Assembly: GCF_021347895.1 (NCBI RefSeq)
Contig: NC_067129.1
Span: 35,181,604-35,245,603, forward strand
Origin: Acanthochromis polyacanthus
Lineage: Eukaryota > Chordata > Actinopteri > Pomacentridae
Length of the DNA stretch: 64,000 bases
Direction: 5' to 3'
The first letter of the stretch is position 1. Every line of letters starts with the position of its first letter. The notes beneath the pieces were generated by a model. That model saw only the letters and a program-made list of their open reading frames with translations. It had not been told where the DNA came from and did no database searches. Shown here in pieces: positions 34,103 through 45,053 of this stretch. The position numbers were made by a program, and so were the translations under genes.

Positions 34103-34670
34103 ATCTGCTTTTGGTCGTTCAAATTGGGAGGGAAACGTGGGAAAGTAAAGGCAAAGCATACCCCTCTTAAAATGGCGGAATCGCGTTGCTAGGGCCGGTG
34201 ACCGGCGGTGACGTTCGATGATGACGTTTCGGAAAAAGGTCTATTGGGACCATGGAAAAGTGCCTAGAATGTGAATTTCGTTCCACTCACGTGGATCTAC
34301 ATGAACTCTGCTTTATAAGATATAAATGTTGCTAATTAGTACCCAAAAAAAGTTTCTACTCACCGTTTCCAGTCATTTTTTTAATAATTAGCGTTTTTGT
34401 GTCGGTCTTTTTTTAATGTGGTGTAGTGATATTTACACAGGCGGACTAGGATTTGCAGTGCGTGCAGCGGTTTTTGGTCACGTGGACCAATAGGAGCCGA
34501 GTCCTGTTGCCGTGGTTTCAGATAAACACACAACATGGCGTCAACTGTATCTAGCATAGATACCAGCGAAGATGACGAAAAGAAAAGAAAGACAAGGAAA
34601 TCGCTCTCAAAAGTTACTAAAAAAGGATCGAAACGATGCTATATGCATTTCACAGATGTCCAGGGCGAAG

Positions 34671-37600
34671 GAGAGGGGTCTGGCTGCAGACCTCCACTCT
34701 CAGGACCCTTCCTTGCAGACCTGCACTGTGAGGTCTCCTCCACTCTCAGGACCGGAATTTTATTCGAAGCCTTTCAAAATACAAGCGAGTATACCGGAAG
34801 CACGTATTTCTCGTTTCCCATGTGAATATACCATATGTATATAATGTAAATATGGTTTAAAAGTGAGTATACCAGAAGCCTACATGTTTTCTAGTTTTCC
34901 GTGGGCATTATTTTATGTCTAAATATGTAAATATTATTTATGTGTATTCATGTTTGATTAAGATTTTAAAAAAATACTATGTTTCCAGTTAAACTGGATA
35001 AAATGCAAGAAAATCAAAAATGCCACGACCAACGACAGTTTTTCCGCTGATAATTACTGCAAACTAGAAGTACAGCTATTGTTATAATCCCCTTAAAACA
35101 TTATTTCTCATTACTGCATTATTTTACGCCACAGTATTTTGATTTAATTGGCTAAAAGGATAGCTGTTAGTTTAGTTTGCACCACATATTCGTTTTGAAA
35201 CAAGACATCTGTGTGAATGCACCCTAATGTGTGATGGCATAATGCTTCTACACTCCAACCTATTGCTGACTGTTCTTTGTTACCATACTATTATTTATTA
35301 TTGAAAATGTAGCCTCCTGCACTGTTGGACCCATTTACACATTGATTTACTCCATTCTTTTATATAGGTATATAATATGTGTTTACAATTATTAATCTTC
35401 TTCTCATCATAATTCATTTAATAATTACTTAATATTGTTTGTGCTATGTTCTTACCTTGTGCTGTCAGACCACATGGATTTGCCAATGGAGGATGTAAGG
35501 GTTGATTAATTTTTTGATTAAGTTTTGTGCATTCAATTCACTGAATTACTGAATACCTAGTTACATGACCCAGAGAGCCAATAACCTCTGTTACAGGAGA
35601 AAACAGAAGACACAAAACAAACTTTCAAACGTTTTATTTGCCCTTGAATTCACAGTATGCCATGTAGCCTCGATTATCCATAACCTCTTCACAGAAGACA
35701 AACATATCCTCAATGTTGTAAAATAAAAACTTGAAGGGCTCCAGAATGAATTCTTTCTCATCATCATCATCAATGTCCTGGGTGGCATCGAACAAGTTTG
35801 CCAGTTGCTGTTGAGCCTCCTCAATAGATCTGCTGTCCATGTTTAAAATTTCTGGCATCTCCACCCTGGCTGTAAACAGTTGTGGGTTCCCCTGCACCCA
35901 TTCCGCTGCTTGTTTGCAGTGGGCCACAACTTGGCCCACCATACTGGTCTAAAAAAAAAAAAAGTGTCAGCTTTTTGTCAAGGCATGAAAGATCATCTCA
36001 CAAAATTTAACAACATGGAACTGGAGAGGCCTACCTCTTCTTCAGTTGTCTCCACCTGGTGAGCTGGTTCCATTGTCTCCACCTGGTGAGCTGGTTCTGT
36101 TGTCTCCACCTGGTGGCACATTTTCTTCCTCTCCTCAGCCTAAAAAGTATTATTTTGCATTAAATACAAGCAAAGGTCACAAAGTCAGTTTAGAAACCAT
36201 GTCCTGGGATGGGAAACTTGACATAAGATTGACTGAAAATAACTGGAACTGGAAGAGGAGAGATCTGGCATCAAGACCGAGGTGGACTCTGCAGCTGTAT
36301 TTTTGTGGGTGGGAGGAGAGGTCTTTTCTGGAGAGGTACGCTGGCAAACCTCCAAGTGTTTGGTCATGTCTGTCCTTCTCAAAACAGTTTTACTGCACAC
36401 AGGACAATGGTAGTGTCCCTGATCCCTGCAGTTCAGTCCACATCTGCATATAATTTTATCTAGAATAAAATCGTGCAAAAAAAACCATCTTAGTTAAGGA
36501 CCAGTGTACAAGTACACTCTATAAATACTGTTTATACTCTCTTTTTGGGTGCGGGTGTACACTCACACCCCATTTCAGCAACATTCTAAAGTTTTCAACT
36601 TTTCACTTAACTTTTCATTTTCTGATAATCATTTGGCTCACATAACTCACGTAAATTTTGACTTGCAGAGCAGAGAATCTGATTCTTAACTTTTTCTTTT
36701 ATAAAAATGGCTCTCTATAACCGTTAAGGGTAGCTCATTCCCCTTTTACCAGCCAAACCAAAACCTTCAGTAGCATTGTCTCATACTTAAGAATACAAAC
36801 ACACAGACAAGTACATTATGCTTACCTTTAAATAAAATGCCACCTTTTTTGTGTGCCTCCAAGTGGCTCTGCAGCTTGGACAGTTTGGCAGGTTTAAACT
36901 TTAGGCACAGCGGACAGTGGAATTGTTTGCAGCATGTCTTGCAGCGTTCAATTTTGGGCGTGCTGCCGGCTGTTAGCACTGAAATATGCATCTGCAAGAG
37001 AAAAAGTATGTTGTAATAAGTCAAACAAAATTATACAAAAATATATATGGTGACTCAGTTGTTTTGGTCTTCTAGCAGGACAATGGCACATTTTAGTGAG
37101 CACTATCGCATGCACAAGACGACTTCAACAAGTTATTATACAGTGGAAACCAGTTAACGTTGTAGTGATCATGGATAACGTTACTTATCAACCACTTATA
37201 TGGATAAAAATGACCGGGACAAAATAATTTTTGTGCAAATGCTGTTTGCAAACGACAGTGAAAGCCCTCTAATGTCAAGCTAATCCCATATATATCTAAA
37301 TAATACAGAGTGCCTTTAGAGGCTAATCAACCGAGTGAATCAACCTGGTTAGCGCTAGCCACCGTTAGCCTAACTACGATAACAACGCTACACCGTAAAG
37401 TCCGAAACTCGATTCTTTCAAATTAATATAACTTAACAGGGCGATGTATAGTGTGCAACGTAATGTTCTAGTGAATAAAGGCTGTTTCTGTTTCTTCTTA
37501 TAACAAAAAGTTGTCACTTGACTTTTACTCACTTTGTTGTCTTCGTACTTCACATGGGAAATGCTAAATACGTGCTTCCGGTATACTCGCTTGTATTTTG

Positions 37601-37675
37601 AAAGGCTTCGAATAAACTTCCGGTCCTGAGAGTGAAGGAGACCTCACAGTGGAGGTCTGCAGCCAGATTGTCTTG
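34671..37675. mobile_element. 3.0-kb transposon with 8-bp TSD carrying a C2H2 gene
   Basis: GGGCGAAG is repeated at 34663-34670 and 37676-37683. The ends are inverted repeats from the ninth base on: TCTGGCTGCAGACCTCCACT on both sides, then CTCTCAGGACCGGAA, TTCGAAGCCTTTCAAAATAC and GAGTATACCGGAAGCACGTA (about 150 bp). It is inserted in the first exon of the outer transposon gene and carries a spliced gene on the minus strand. No known transposase domain was recognised. Confidence 0.8.
35634..36991 (-). CDS. C2H2 zinc-finger protein of the 3.0-kb transposon
   Basis: Predicted exons (minus): 36991-36826, 36459-about 36225, 36139-36035, 35948-35634 (stop). The first reads MHISVLTAGSTPKIERC.. and holds one C2H2 finger (CPLCLKFKPAKLSKLQSHLEAH). 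The second holds another finger-like unit (CPVCSKTVLRRTDMTKHLEVC) and a Ser-rich stretch. The third has three PAHQVETTE-like repeats. The last is acidic and ends EEVMDNRGYMAYCEFKGK. A poly(A) signal (AATAAA, inverse TTTATT near 35630) follows. ATG directly after a splice acceptor implies an upstream non-coding exon, as in the right terminal region. The donor of exon 2 is uncertain. The function is unknown; a DNA-binding role in transposition is a guess. Confidence 0.5.
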
Positions 37676-37683
37676 GGGCGAAG

Positions 37684-38139
37684 ACGTGCAGGACTTTACA
37701 CAGAAATGATGGGAAACTTACACAACCTGCGTTAGACAGTGGCTTTCTCTGCAGGGTGCGTGTAAGGACCTTGCTGAAAATTATAAACATTGCGTCGATG
37801 TTGATTTTGACAATGTTCCTGAGGACGCTGGTTTCCATAAGACATGCTCCATGCGATTTATTTGTAAAAGGCGTTTGACTTTGGCCCAGAAAAAACGCGA
37901 TACTGTAGCCTCGGATCAATCAGCCCCTTCGGACAGCATCGCCGACGCCAAAGCATCGACATCAACAGCAACTGAAACTCCACGAAAGAAACTTCGCTCC
38001 AGGACAGATTTGCCAATACGTGCCACTGGCCATGTTCTTCCACCGCTGTGCATTATTTGCAAAAAAGCGGAAAAACTGATTACTGTTAAAGGCAAACGAC
38101 AGAGGGACAAACTTTCACAAGCTGAGACATTGACTACAG
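37684..38139 (+). pseudogene. Second part of exon 1 of the host transposon gene
   Basis: Continues the frame DVQDFTQK, stop, WETYTTCVRQWLSLQGACKD, VDVDFDNVPEDAGFHKTCSM and TLAQKKRDTVASDQSAPSDS to the GTAAGC donor. It is separated from the first part by the 3.0-kb insertion; the 8-bp TSD repeats the codons across the junction. Confidence 0.65.
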
Positions 38140-38529
38140 GTAAGCCACACACGCTCCTTTTGTTGTGAATAATAATGGGGGGTGGGGGACGGGGGCTTCT
38201 GGTCAGATCACAGATGAAGTTAACACTTACAATGTGAATTCTGGGCTGCAACTGTGATGTATTGGTCATTTGTTTAAGACAGATGTACAAATAGAGACCA
38301 AGTCTGAGGTCATTTGATGAAGTCAATTAACATTATTATATTAAATTGTTTTACATTGAGCAAAAAGTTTAGTTTGAGACTGATAAGAGTGATAAGAGTG
38401 GAATGCAGGGCTTTCAGGTCAACAGGTCACTACTGCCAGCCCAGACCAGATTTATGGCTGTGCAAGAGAGAGAGAGGTCTTTTGTGCTCATCATGGCAAA
38501 ACAAACCTCTGGTCACTGTTATTTACACC

Positions 38530-38553
38530 CCCCCACCACCACCACCACCACCA

Positions 38554-38617
<64 letters not shown>
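38530..38617. repeat. (CCA)n(CA)n compound microsatellite
   Basis: A CCACCACC run followed by about 60 bp of CA in the intron of the transposon gene. Confidence 0.97.
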
Positions 38618-38645
38618 CATTTGGTTGTACTGATTTTGTCTATAT

Positions 38646-39036
38646 AGCTGCAGTCAATTCCCAGCCATTTTCAGTACAAAAAATCACTAATATTCTATTT
38701 GTAAATAAAAATATGACGAGAAATACAGGGAATATTGGACGTGCATCGCAAGGTGCATTTCCTCGAAAACGACCGATTCGTGGATTATATACCGACTTCA
38801 AGACATGTTTTGGACAAAATATTTTACTGGCTTGTTTCGTCTGGATGTCCAAGGTTGGATTATGGCTGTTTTTTGTGGAATATTTTCATCTGTGTGTAAT
38901 AATGAACCCGGAAATGTGAGTCGCGCTGTGTACGTTGAAGCCGTGTATAGAGAACACATTTAGCAAATTGCATATGCAGATCTCAAAGTGTACTGCGGGC
39001 GGGACACTGAAGCGCAACTGAAGCGCAACGGGTTAA
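38646..39036. repeat. Dispersed repeat, copy 2 (internally deleted)
   Basis: Matches 33309-33839 with the segment after CGTGTATAGAGAA missing, and ends with GCGCAACGGGTTAA duplicated in part. It sits in an intron of the unrecognised transposon gene. Confidence 0.75.
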
Positions 39037-40324
39037 AGGCCGGTTGCGGAAGGCTGCTGAGCTGAAGGAGGACACCAGCGTGCTTTTGCACATCAAAGAA
39101 AAAGACTGTGTGGCCCTGGAGGTGCGGTATCACAGGACCTTTTACGCACAGTACACAAAGTTTTTGCCAAGGCCTATGGAAACAAGTACTGCAACCCCAG
39201 ATGAAGCGTGAGTTATTACAATGCATTAACATTTTATTACAGATTGTACATTTCAAAATGAGGCATTGACAAACAACATAGTCTTTAGTTTGTTTAACTG
39301 TAGTTCCAAAAACCTATTTGATAAATTCATTCAGGAAAAATTGGCGGAATAGACTCGCTTAGATAATCTTGATTGGATGATTATGTAAATATGACATGGC
39401 TGCAACAGTTTACACATGGTTTGTGTGTGTGTGTGTGTGTTTTTCAGAACTGAAACACCATTCACTGACAGCTACAATTTCTTCTGTGAGACTGTCATCC
39501 ATCAAAGGATTATAGTTGACCAGGAAGTGCTGCGAATGGACAAGCTACGAAAGACATTCGTGGACATAGTGAAGAATCAAGAGGGTCTTGATGCTTCAGA
39601 ATAGAGATACCCGAAATATCATGTGTCTCTCTCACGGTTCTTGTAAACAAAAAAAGTAAATACTACAAGGTTAGTTGTTATTGACTTATTCTCACAAAAA
39701 AGGGTATGCGCATATGTTTATGTAAACACACACGTCAAGTGGGGCCTAGTTATTTGAGATCCCAGGAGCAACCACTACCTAAATAAAAGCTTTAAACAGA
39801 CCAATGAAAAGCTAAAATGAGAAACTATATAAGTTAACCACATGATTATGCTTATGCTTGATGCACGAATGATTTTCATAGGTTGATATATATTCTGAAA
39901 TTATGTTTGCTCTAGAATAGAATGATTTAAAATGAGTAATATGATCATACTAAGATGTAATGATTAAAAGAAGTGATTATAAGTAAAAGCACTGTGTATG
40001 AGGAGAAGTAACCTATTTTTAACTGCGCACTTACAAAAAAGGGGAACTACAATGCTGGGGAAATCTTAGCCTGTGAGGAGTGTGTGCACATTTCCAAATA
40101 TGGTTATAGGAAGCGCATGAAGAGCGTGTTGATCAATGTCTCAAACAATGTGTGTGTGTTAACAACGGGATGTGGATGCTGTGTACTTGTTGGGAAAACA
40201 TGATTTCTGTATAACTGATGCATGTGTTACAAGAGTTAGACTGTGTCTAAATCTATGAGTCAATCAACTGGGCGTACTAGGCGTGGAAATGTATGTATGC
40301 TAAGCTAAGGCTAAAGCTAAGAGC

Positions 40325-40331
40325 TATAAAA
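40325..40331 (+). promoter_or_regulatory. TATA box of the 5' LTR
   Basis: TATAAAA in GAGCTATAAAAGAGAG; the same motif lies in the truncated 3' LTR at 43387-43393. Confidence 0.65.
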
Positions 40332-41076
40332 GAGAGAGACAAAGACACTGAATTCGGAGTTCTCCCCTGGGGGGGAGATGCTGCTCCCTGGAGCTGCCGG
40401 AGAGCATTGCCAAAGTTCTGAGGAGCTTTCACCGGACTCTTTGCCCAGAAGACGTGGAAGCAACACTGGACTTAGGCTGCAGAGTTCACTGAGGACATCG
40501 TTGGAAGCAAAGTTGTTCTAACTTTGTTCAACAAGCAAAGACCACACTCTGCCAGACGGAGAGTCCTGAGAGGTCTGCAATTATCCTAAAGAGACGAAGA
40601 GAAGAAAGCACCTACACCAGAGAGGCGCAGGAGGCAGCAGCAGAGGGCTGCTCCTCTTTCGGGGCTGAGAGAACCAGCGACTCACAGCCTGGAGAGTCGG
40701 AGACTTTCCACAGCCACCAGCCTACTGAGAGACAGCAGGAACGCCCTCACTTGTGTTCCAGCTACTGCTACAAGAGATAACTGCCACACCACGATTGGCT
40801 TTTGGGACCTCTCCACTCTCCCTGCAGAGGAAGAACACCCTCTGCCCACAAAGAAGACTTCGTACCGAGTCTGCTGGTCTACGGAGTAGCTCTCCCAGAC
40901 GCAGGTCAAGACTGAGTGAAACAGCGGTGGCCACGCTGTCCACTCTCTCTCCTAAATTTTACAATTAGAGAAGATTCTTATGTACACTCAGTTTAGTTTA
41001 GTTCAGTTTATTTAAGTTAGAAATAATCAGGACTAATTATATTGTTTAATCATGAGCTGTTGCTATAACCCTGCTT

Positions 41077-41082
41077 AATAAA
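41077..41082 (+). terminator. LTR poly(A) signal
   Basis: AATAAA in GCTTAATAAAAAGC, about 750 bp after the TATA box, implying an unusually long R region. Confidence 0.5.
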
Positions 41083-41967
41083 AAGCTACATTGCATTTAA
41101 AGAGAAGTCTTATGAGATTATTATGATTCACCTATCCTGCATCGTGGTAAAAAGTTAAGTTTATTGTGTGCATTAAATCTAATGATTCTTAAAGGTTACT
41201 TTAATCCAACTAGTTACTTTAAACATTACCCCTGAGGTTAGTGTTCCAAACCTCTAAAACCAACCTAGGAATATCACCAAGTGCAAACAGTTATAAGAGG
41301 AAAGCTGTCGTTAACAAACATGACCAATAAATCAATTCTGCTACAAGGAGGGCTGCTTAGTAAGAGAGTATTTATTGAAATAAGAGGGGTAAGACGTTTG
41401 GATGTAAGACAGTAAGGACCTAGGCGAGTATTCCTCGACACCAGCTTAATTATTCTACTGAATCCTGTTAGGTGAAATTCTAATAGGCAGATAGAATCTG
41501 ACCCTTTAAACGGAGAGCTGGTCCTGAATTAACCTGATGTAAGGGTTAAGGAAGGCAAGACTGACTGACATGGCACTACTAAGACAGAAGCGCCCAAAAG
41601 AAGATTCTGACGGTCCGGACCGACACATAGAATCAACCACCAGAACCTTTCAGTGGAAACTTGGGAAGAGAGGGCGAATCTCTTCTGACCAAGGTTCCAC
41701 AGCTGCGGAGATTGGGGAAGGACCGGACGAGACCTTCTGACCAAGGATCCATAGCACGGGTGATCAGCCGAGGCGAGACTCGAGATCATCACGCCTGACG
41801 GGAGGTACAGCTGAGAACCGCAGGCTAAAAGAAGCCGCAGTGACCTTGGGCCAGCGCACCCCATAAAAGAGGCACCGTGGAGCAGCCAGACCAAGTCTGC
41901 ATTCATCCCTGCTCAGCAGTACTACGAGAGGTATTGAAGAAGCAGGCGACTCGAGACGACAAAGACG

Positions 41968-42597
41968 ATGGCCGCGAGCCAACCAGACAAAAATGAACTT
42001 GTCCCTGACAAAGAAGAAGAACTCGTCCCACAAGACGACGCGAAAGCCGGAGGCTCCGGTGAACCAGAGGAAAAGGATTCTTCTCCTGAGACCCCAGTGC
42101 CTGGGGAAACAATGATTGACAAAATGGTAGAAGAGTCTGCCAGACAGAGGCTTCTCTCACCTCCCACTCCGGTCTATCCGTACCAGATTGTACTGGCAGG
42201 AGATGGATGGGACACATGGGAGGAAGGAATAAAGCAGCATGTACATAACTTTAACAAAAGAATGACAAGAGATCAACTGAAAGCGCAAATACAAGAGGGC
42301 CTCGATAAAGACAGGTGCTACACCTCCTACGAACGGGTAGGAGGATACTGGCTGGCAGTACTGGGGGGCAAGTCCAAGCCACCCAGAGGCAAGAGTGAGG
42401 TGAGAGATTGGATATTCTGGTGGGGTAACTACCTAGAAGATTCCACGAGAAACCTGCCGATGTCAAAGATAGCTATGCTATTGAGCCCCTCTGCAGAATA
42501 TGACCCTGTAGTAAAAATGCTGGCCAGAGAGACGGAGGTGTCTCCAATCTTGATCTCCAACACAGTACGGGCAACGGCAGTCCATAGAGACCAGTGA
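41968..42597 (+). CDS. gag-like ORF of the endogenous retrovirus-like element
   Basis: A 209-codon frame with an acidic, Pro/Glu-rich N-terminus (about residues 5-45) and a Trp-containing globular part, ending with TGA. It is the only sizeable frame between the LTRs and lies about 890 bp after the LTR poly(A) signal. Called gag-like by position; no zinc knuckle or named domain is visible. An Arg-rich short stretch follows downstream in another frame. The element is defective. Confidence 0.5.
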   Translation: MAASQPDKNELVPDKEEELVPQDDAKAGGSGEPEEKDSSPETPVPGETMIDKMVEESARQRLLSPPTPVYPYQIVLAGDGWDTWEEGIKQHVHNFNKRMTRDQLKAQIQEGLDKDRCYTSYERVGGYWLAVLGGKSKPPRGKSEVRDWIFWWGNYLEDSTRNLPMSKIAMLLSPSAEYDPVVKMLARETEVSPILISNTVRATAVHRDQ

Positions 42598-43440
42598 GAC
42601 GTTCTGAAGCCCCTGCATCCATACAAAGCCTCAAGAAGCCAGATGATGGTTGACGAGGACCGGCAAAGTGAACAGACAGGAGGGGTCAGAGGCAGAAGAC
42701 GCAGATCCAGAGGTGCCCGAGTATGCTGAGCTTCCAACGCCGACAGGACTCGCAAGATGGGAGGCCCTACAGTCAGGACTCAACAGACAGGATTGTCCAC
42801 TCCCGGTGCCCCGTCAAAGCCTCGCAGGGAACTACTCTGCTATGACCCCTGAAGCCTGAACGAGGATGCAAGAAACCGATGGAGTTCTCCAAGCCACGAA
42901 GAAGGCTATCCAATCCCTGAAGGCGTACAATGCAGCCTGCAACTTTGCAGACTACCCAGTTGATGAGGACCCCACAGAGGGTGAGTCGACAAGCAACAGC
43001 TCCAAGAGGAACCTCCATACCCTGCCACCATTACCCAGTGATGGCAAGAAGTTCAGCAACCAGATGGGGGCAACAGCATACTACATCGAGGGGGATCCAT
43101 GGGAGTACTACAATGCTGGGGAAATCTTAGCCTGTGAGGAGTGTGTGCACATTTCCAAATATGGTTATAGGAAGCGCATGAAGAGCGTGTTGATCAATGT
43201 CTCAAACAATGTGTGTGTGTTAACAACAGGATGTGGATGCTGTGTACTTGTTGGGAAAACATGATTTCTGTATAACTGATGCATGTGTTACAAGAGTTAG
43301 ACTGTGTCTAAATCTATGAGTCAATCAACTGGGCGTACTAGGCATGGAAATGTATGTATGCTAAGCTAAGGCTAAAGCTAAGAGCTATAAAAGAGAGAGA
43401 CAAAGACACTGAATTCGGAGTTCTCCCCCGGGGGGAGATG

Positions 43441-43471
43441 TGCACTTTTTCCATGGTCACAATACAGCCTA
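43441..43471 (-). repeat. Internal second copy of the composite's terminal sequence
   Basis: Read on the minus strand from 43471: TAGGCTGTATTGTGACCATG, then GAAAAAGTGC. It matches the left terminus (TAGGCTGTAT, then TGGGACCATGGAAAAGTGC from 34245) better than the actual right end does, and lies exactly between the truncated LTR and the inverted first exon. Confidence 0.8.
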
Positions 43472-43648
43472 AATGCAGGTTTTGTAAGTTTCCCACCGTT
43501 TCCGTGTAAAGTCCTGCACGTCTTCACCCTGGACATCTGTGAGATGCATATAGCATCGTTTCGATCCTTTTTTAGTAACTTTTGAAGGCGGTTTCCTTGT
43601 CTTTCTTTTCTTTTCGTCATCTTCGCAGGTCGATACAGTTGACGCCAT
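43472..43648 (-). pseudogene. Inverted copy of the host transposon's first exon
   Basis: Starts MASTVSTCEDDEKKRKTRKP and runs through CYMHLTDVQGEDVQDFTRKR to WETYKTC, then stops at a TAG formed by an internal copy of the terminus TAGGCTGTAT. It lacks the TGA seen in the + strand copy, so the two sides diverged after duplication. Confidence 0.7.
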
Positions 43649-43937
43649 GTTGTGTGTTTATCTGAAACCATGGCAACAGGACTCGGCTCCTATTGGTCCA
43701 CGTGACCAAAAACCGCTGCACGCACTGCAAATCCTAGTCCGCCCGTGTAAATATCACTACGCCACAGTAAAAAAAAGACAGACACAAAAACGCTAATTAT
43801 TAAAAAATGACTGGAAAAGGTGAGTAGAAACTTTTTTGGGTACTAATTAGCAATAGATATATCTTATAAAGCAGAGCTCATGTAGATCCACTTGAGTGAA
43901 ACGAACCAACACAATCTCGTTCAGCCAATACAGCCTA

Positions 43938-44108
43938 TATGTAGATTTTCCATTAAAAATCAGCCGTTTCCAGCTAGAATAGTCATCTGCAACATTAACA
44001 ATGTCCAGACCGTGTTTCTGAATAATTAAATTTTATCTTCATCAAAAAAAATTGCTTTTTAAAAATAAGGACATTTCTAAGTGACTCCAAACTTTTGAAT
44101 GGTGGTGT
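43938..44108. mobile_element. Tc1/mariner-type MITE copy 3, right half
   Basis: Resumes with TATGTAGATTTTCC, exactly continuing the sequence interrupted at 32478, and ends CAAACTTTTGAATGGTGGTG before TA. A TAT duplication is shared with the left junction (32476-32478 and 43938-43940). Confidence 0.85.
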
Positions 44109-44110
44109 AG

Positions 44111-44670
44111 ATACACACACACAGTTCATACAGTTTATAATAGTGAGAGACAGACCCATAGATTCAGTACTTTATGGCAGTGGAAAGACAAAAAAGCAGA
44201 GCAGAACCAGGTTCAGGGAGGGCATTTGTCTGTCTCGACTGGTTGGGATGAGAGAAGAGTAAAGAGCAAGGAGAGAGGGACAGACATTTTGTTTGAAACA
44301 ATATTGCTAAAGTAAAACAAAAAGGCATATAGGCCAAGTTTGCATGTTTCATCATTCTTTTGTCAACTATAATTTCTTGAATTTGTTGCGTGAGTGACTG
44401 GTAAGCACTGTTGCATCAGCTGTGGAAACTTGTTTATTGTTGTTTTCTTTGTGCTATCTGGTTGCTTAGGGACACAAAAAATATCTTTTAGTGATGCTGC
44501 CATGCAGTAGCTGCCATTGTACACTGTGGTGTGTGCTGTAGTTGTTAAAGATCAGGTGTCTTGTTAAAGATCAGATGGCCTGGTGGCCATCTCTCAATTG
44601 TCCTTCGACCTTCAAAAAAATCCTTGATCCAGACCGGTGATCCGGATCACCTCCAAAATCTAATTGATTG
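44111..44670. other. Unassigned sequence between repeats
   Basis: No coding frame, RNA gene or named repeat recognised. Confidence 0.4.
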
Positions 44671-44768
44671 TTAGGGTCCGAGCACCGAGGGTGCGAAGGA
44701 CAGGCGGTGCAAGGGCACCGACTGTCCAAGGCACCAGCGGTGCCAAGGACCGTATTGAAACCCTAGGG

Positions 44769-44804
<36 letters not shown>

Positions 44805-45053
44805 ATTATTAGGGTCTGAGCACCGAGGGTGCCGAGGACAGGCGGTGCAAGGGCACAGACTGTCCAAGGCACCGCTGGTGCCTAGGACCCTATTGAAACC
44901 CTAGGGTTTATTAGGGTCCGAGCACCGAGGGGGCGAAGGACAGGCGGTGCAAGGGCACCGACTGTCCAAGGCACCAGCGGTGCCAAGGACCCTATTGAAA
45001 CCCTAGGGTTTATTATTATTATTATTATTATTTTCTATTTTTTTTGTTTTTTT
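44671..45053. repeat. Three tandem GGGTCCGAGCACC units
   Basis: About 100-bp units begin TTAGGGTCCGAGCACCGAGG at 44671, 44809 and 44911 and end CCTATTGAAACCCTAGGGTT. A (TTA)n run follows units 1 and 3. GGCACCGACTG..CAAGGCACC and GCACCGAGGGTGC can pair within each unit. This is the head of a larger fish repeat. Confidence 0.85.

Larger units (their letters stand above)
32489..34242. mobile_element. ISL2EU-like non-autonomous transposon
   Basis: AT duplicated at 32487-32488 and 34243-34244. Inverted ends begin AGACCTTTT (left AGACCTTTTCGCAGTGACGT, right inverse AGACCTTTTTCCGAAACGTC) and share CGCCATTTTAAGAGGGG further in. It carries the first exon of a YqaJ-partner-type protein on + and a THAP exon on -, the two-gene content of ISL2EU elements (from memory). 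A dispersed repeat (33309-33839) lies in the middle. Confidence 0.75.
34535..39604 (+). pseudogene. Unrecognised gene of the host transposon (interrupted)
   Basis: Exon 1 runs 34535-34670 and, past the 3.0-kb insertion, 37684-38139 (donor ACAG|GTAAGC). A further exon spans about 39040-39207, and the last is 39448-39604 with TAG. It reads MASTVSSIDTSEDDEKKRKT, KKGSKRCYMHFTDVQGE | DVQDFTQK-stop-WETY, HKTCSMRFICKRR, LPPLCIICKKAEKLITVKGK, KDCVALEVRYHRTFYAQYTK and IIVDQEVLRMDKLRKTFVDI. The CxxC pair in LCIICKK and later H/C residues suggest zinc binding. The copy is dead (TGA in the joined exon plus insertion). Similar sequences are recalled in teleost mobile-element proteins, but the family cannot be named. 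The partial inverted copy is at 43648-43472. Confidence 0.6.
40046..43440 (+). mobile_element. Endogenous retrovirus/LTR element without pol, 3' LTR truncated
   Basis: Near-identical direct repeats at 40046-40380 and 43107-43440 begin ACTACAATGCTGGGGAAATC and include a TATA box. The first continues to a poly(A) signal at 41077, so it is a long LTR or LTR plus leader. The second stops right after the TATA region, where the host transposon sequence resumes. Only a gag-like frame is found inside; protease, reverse transcriptase, integrase and envelope were not seen. A purine-rich GAGGGGG before the second repeat may be the polypurine tract. The primer-binding site was not identified. Confidence 0.75.
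32479..43937. mobile_element. 11.5-kb nested composite; host transposon with TAGGCTGTAT ends
   Basis: Terminal TAGGCTGTAT at 32479 and its inverse ATACAGCCTA ending at 43937, with TAT on both sides, inserted in a MITE. Removing four nested insertions (32489-34242, 34671-37675, about 38646-39036 and about 40046-43440) leaves a core of about 2.9 kb. Its two sides (34245-34670 and 43472-43930) are inverted copies of each other, including promoter-like sequence and the first exon of an unrecognised gene. The family was not recognised. Confidence 0.7.

Noticed and set aside
38403..38919. Frames across the CCA/CA repeat at 38.5 kb
   Set aside because: Simple repeat plus a dispersed-repeat copy; no protein features.
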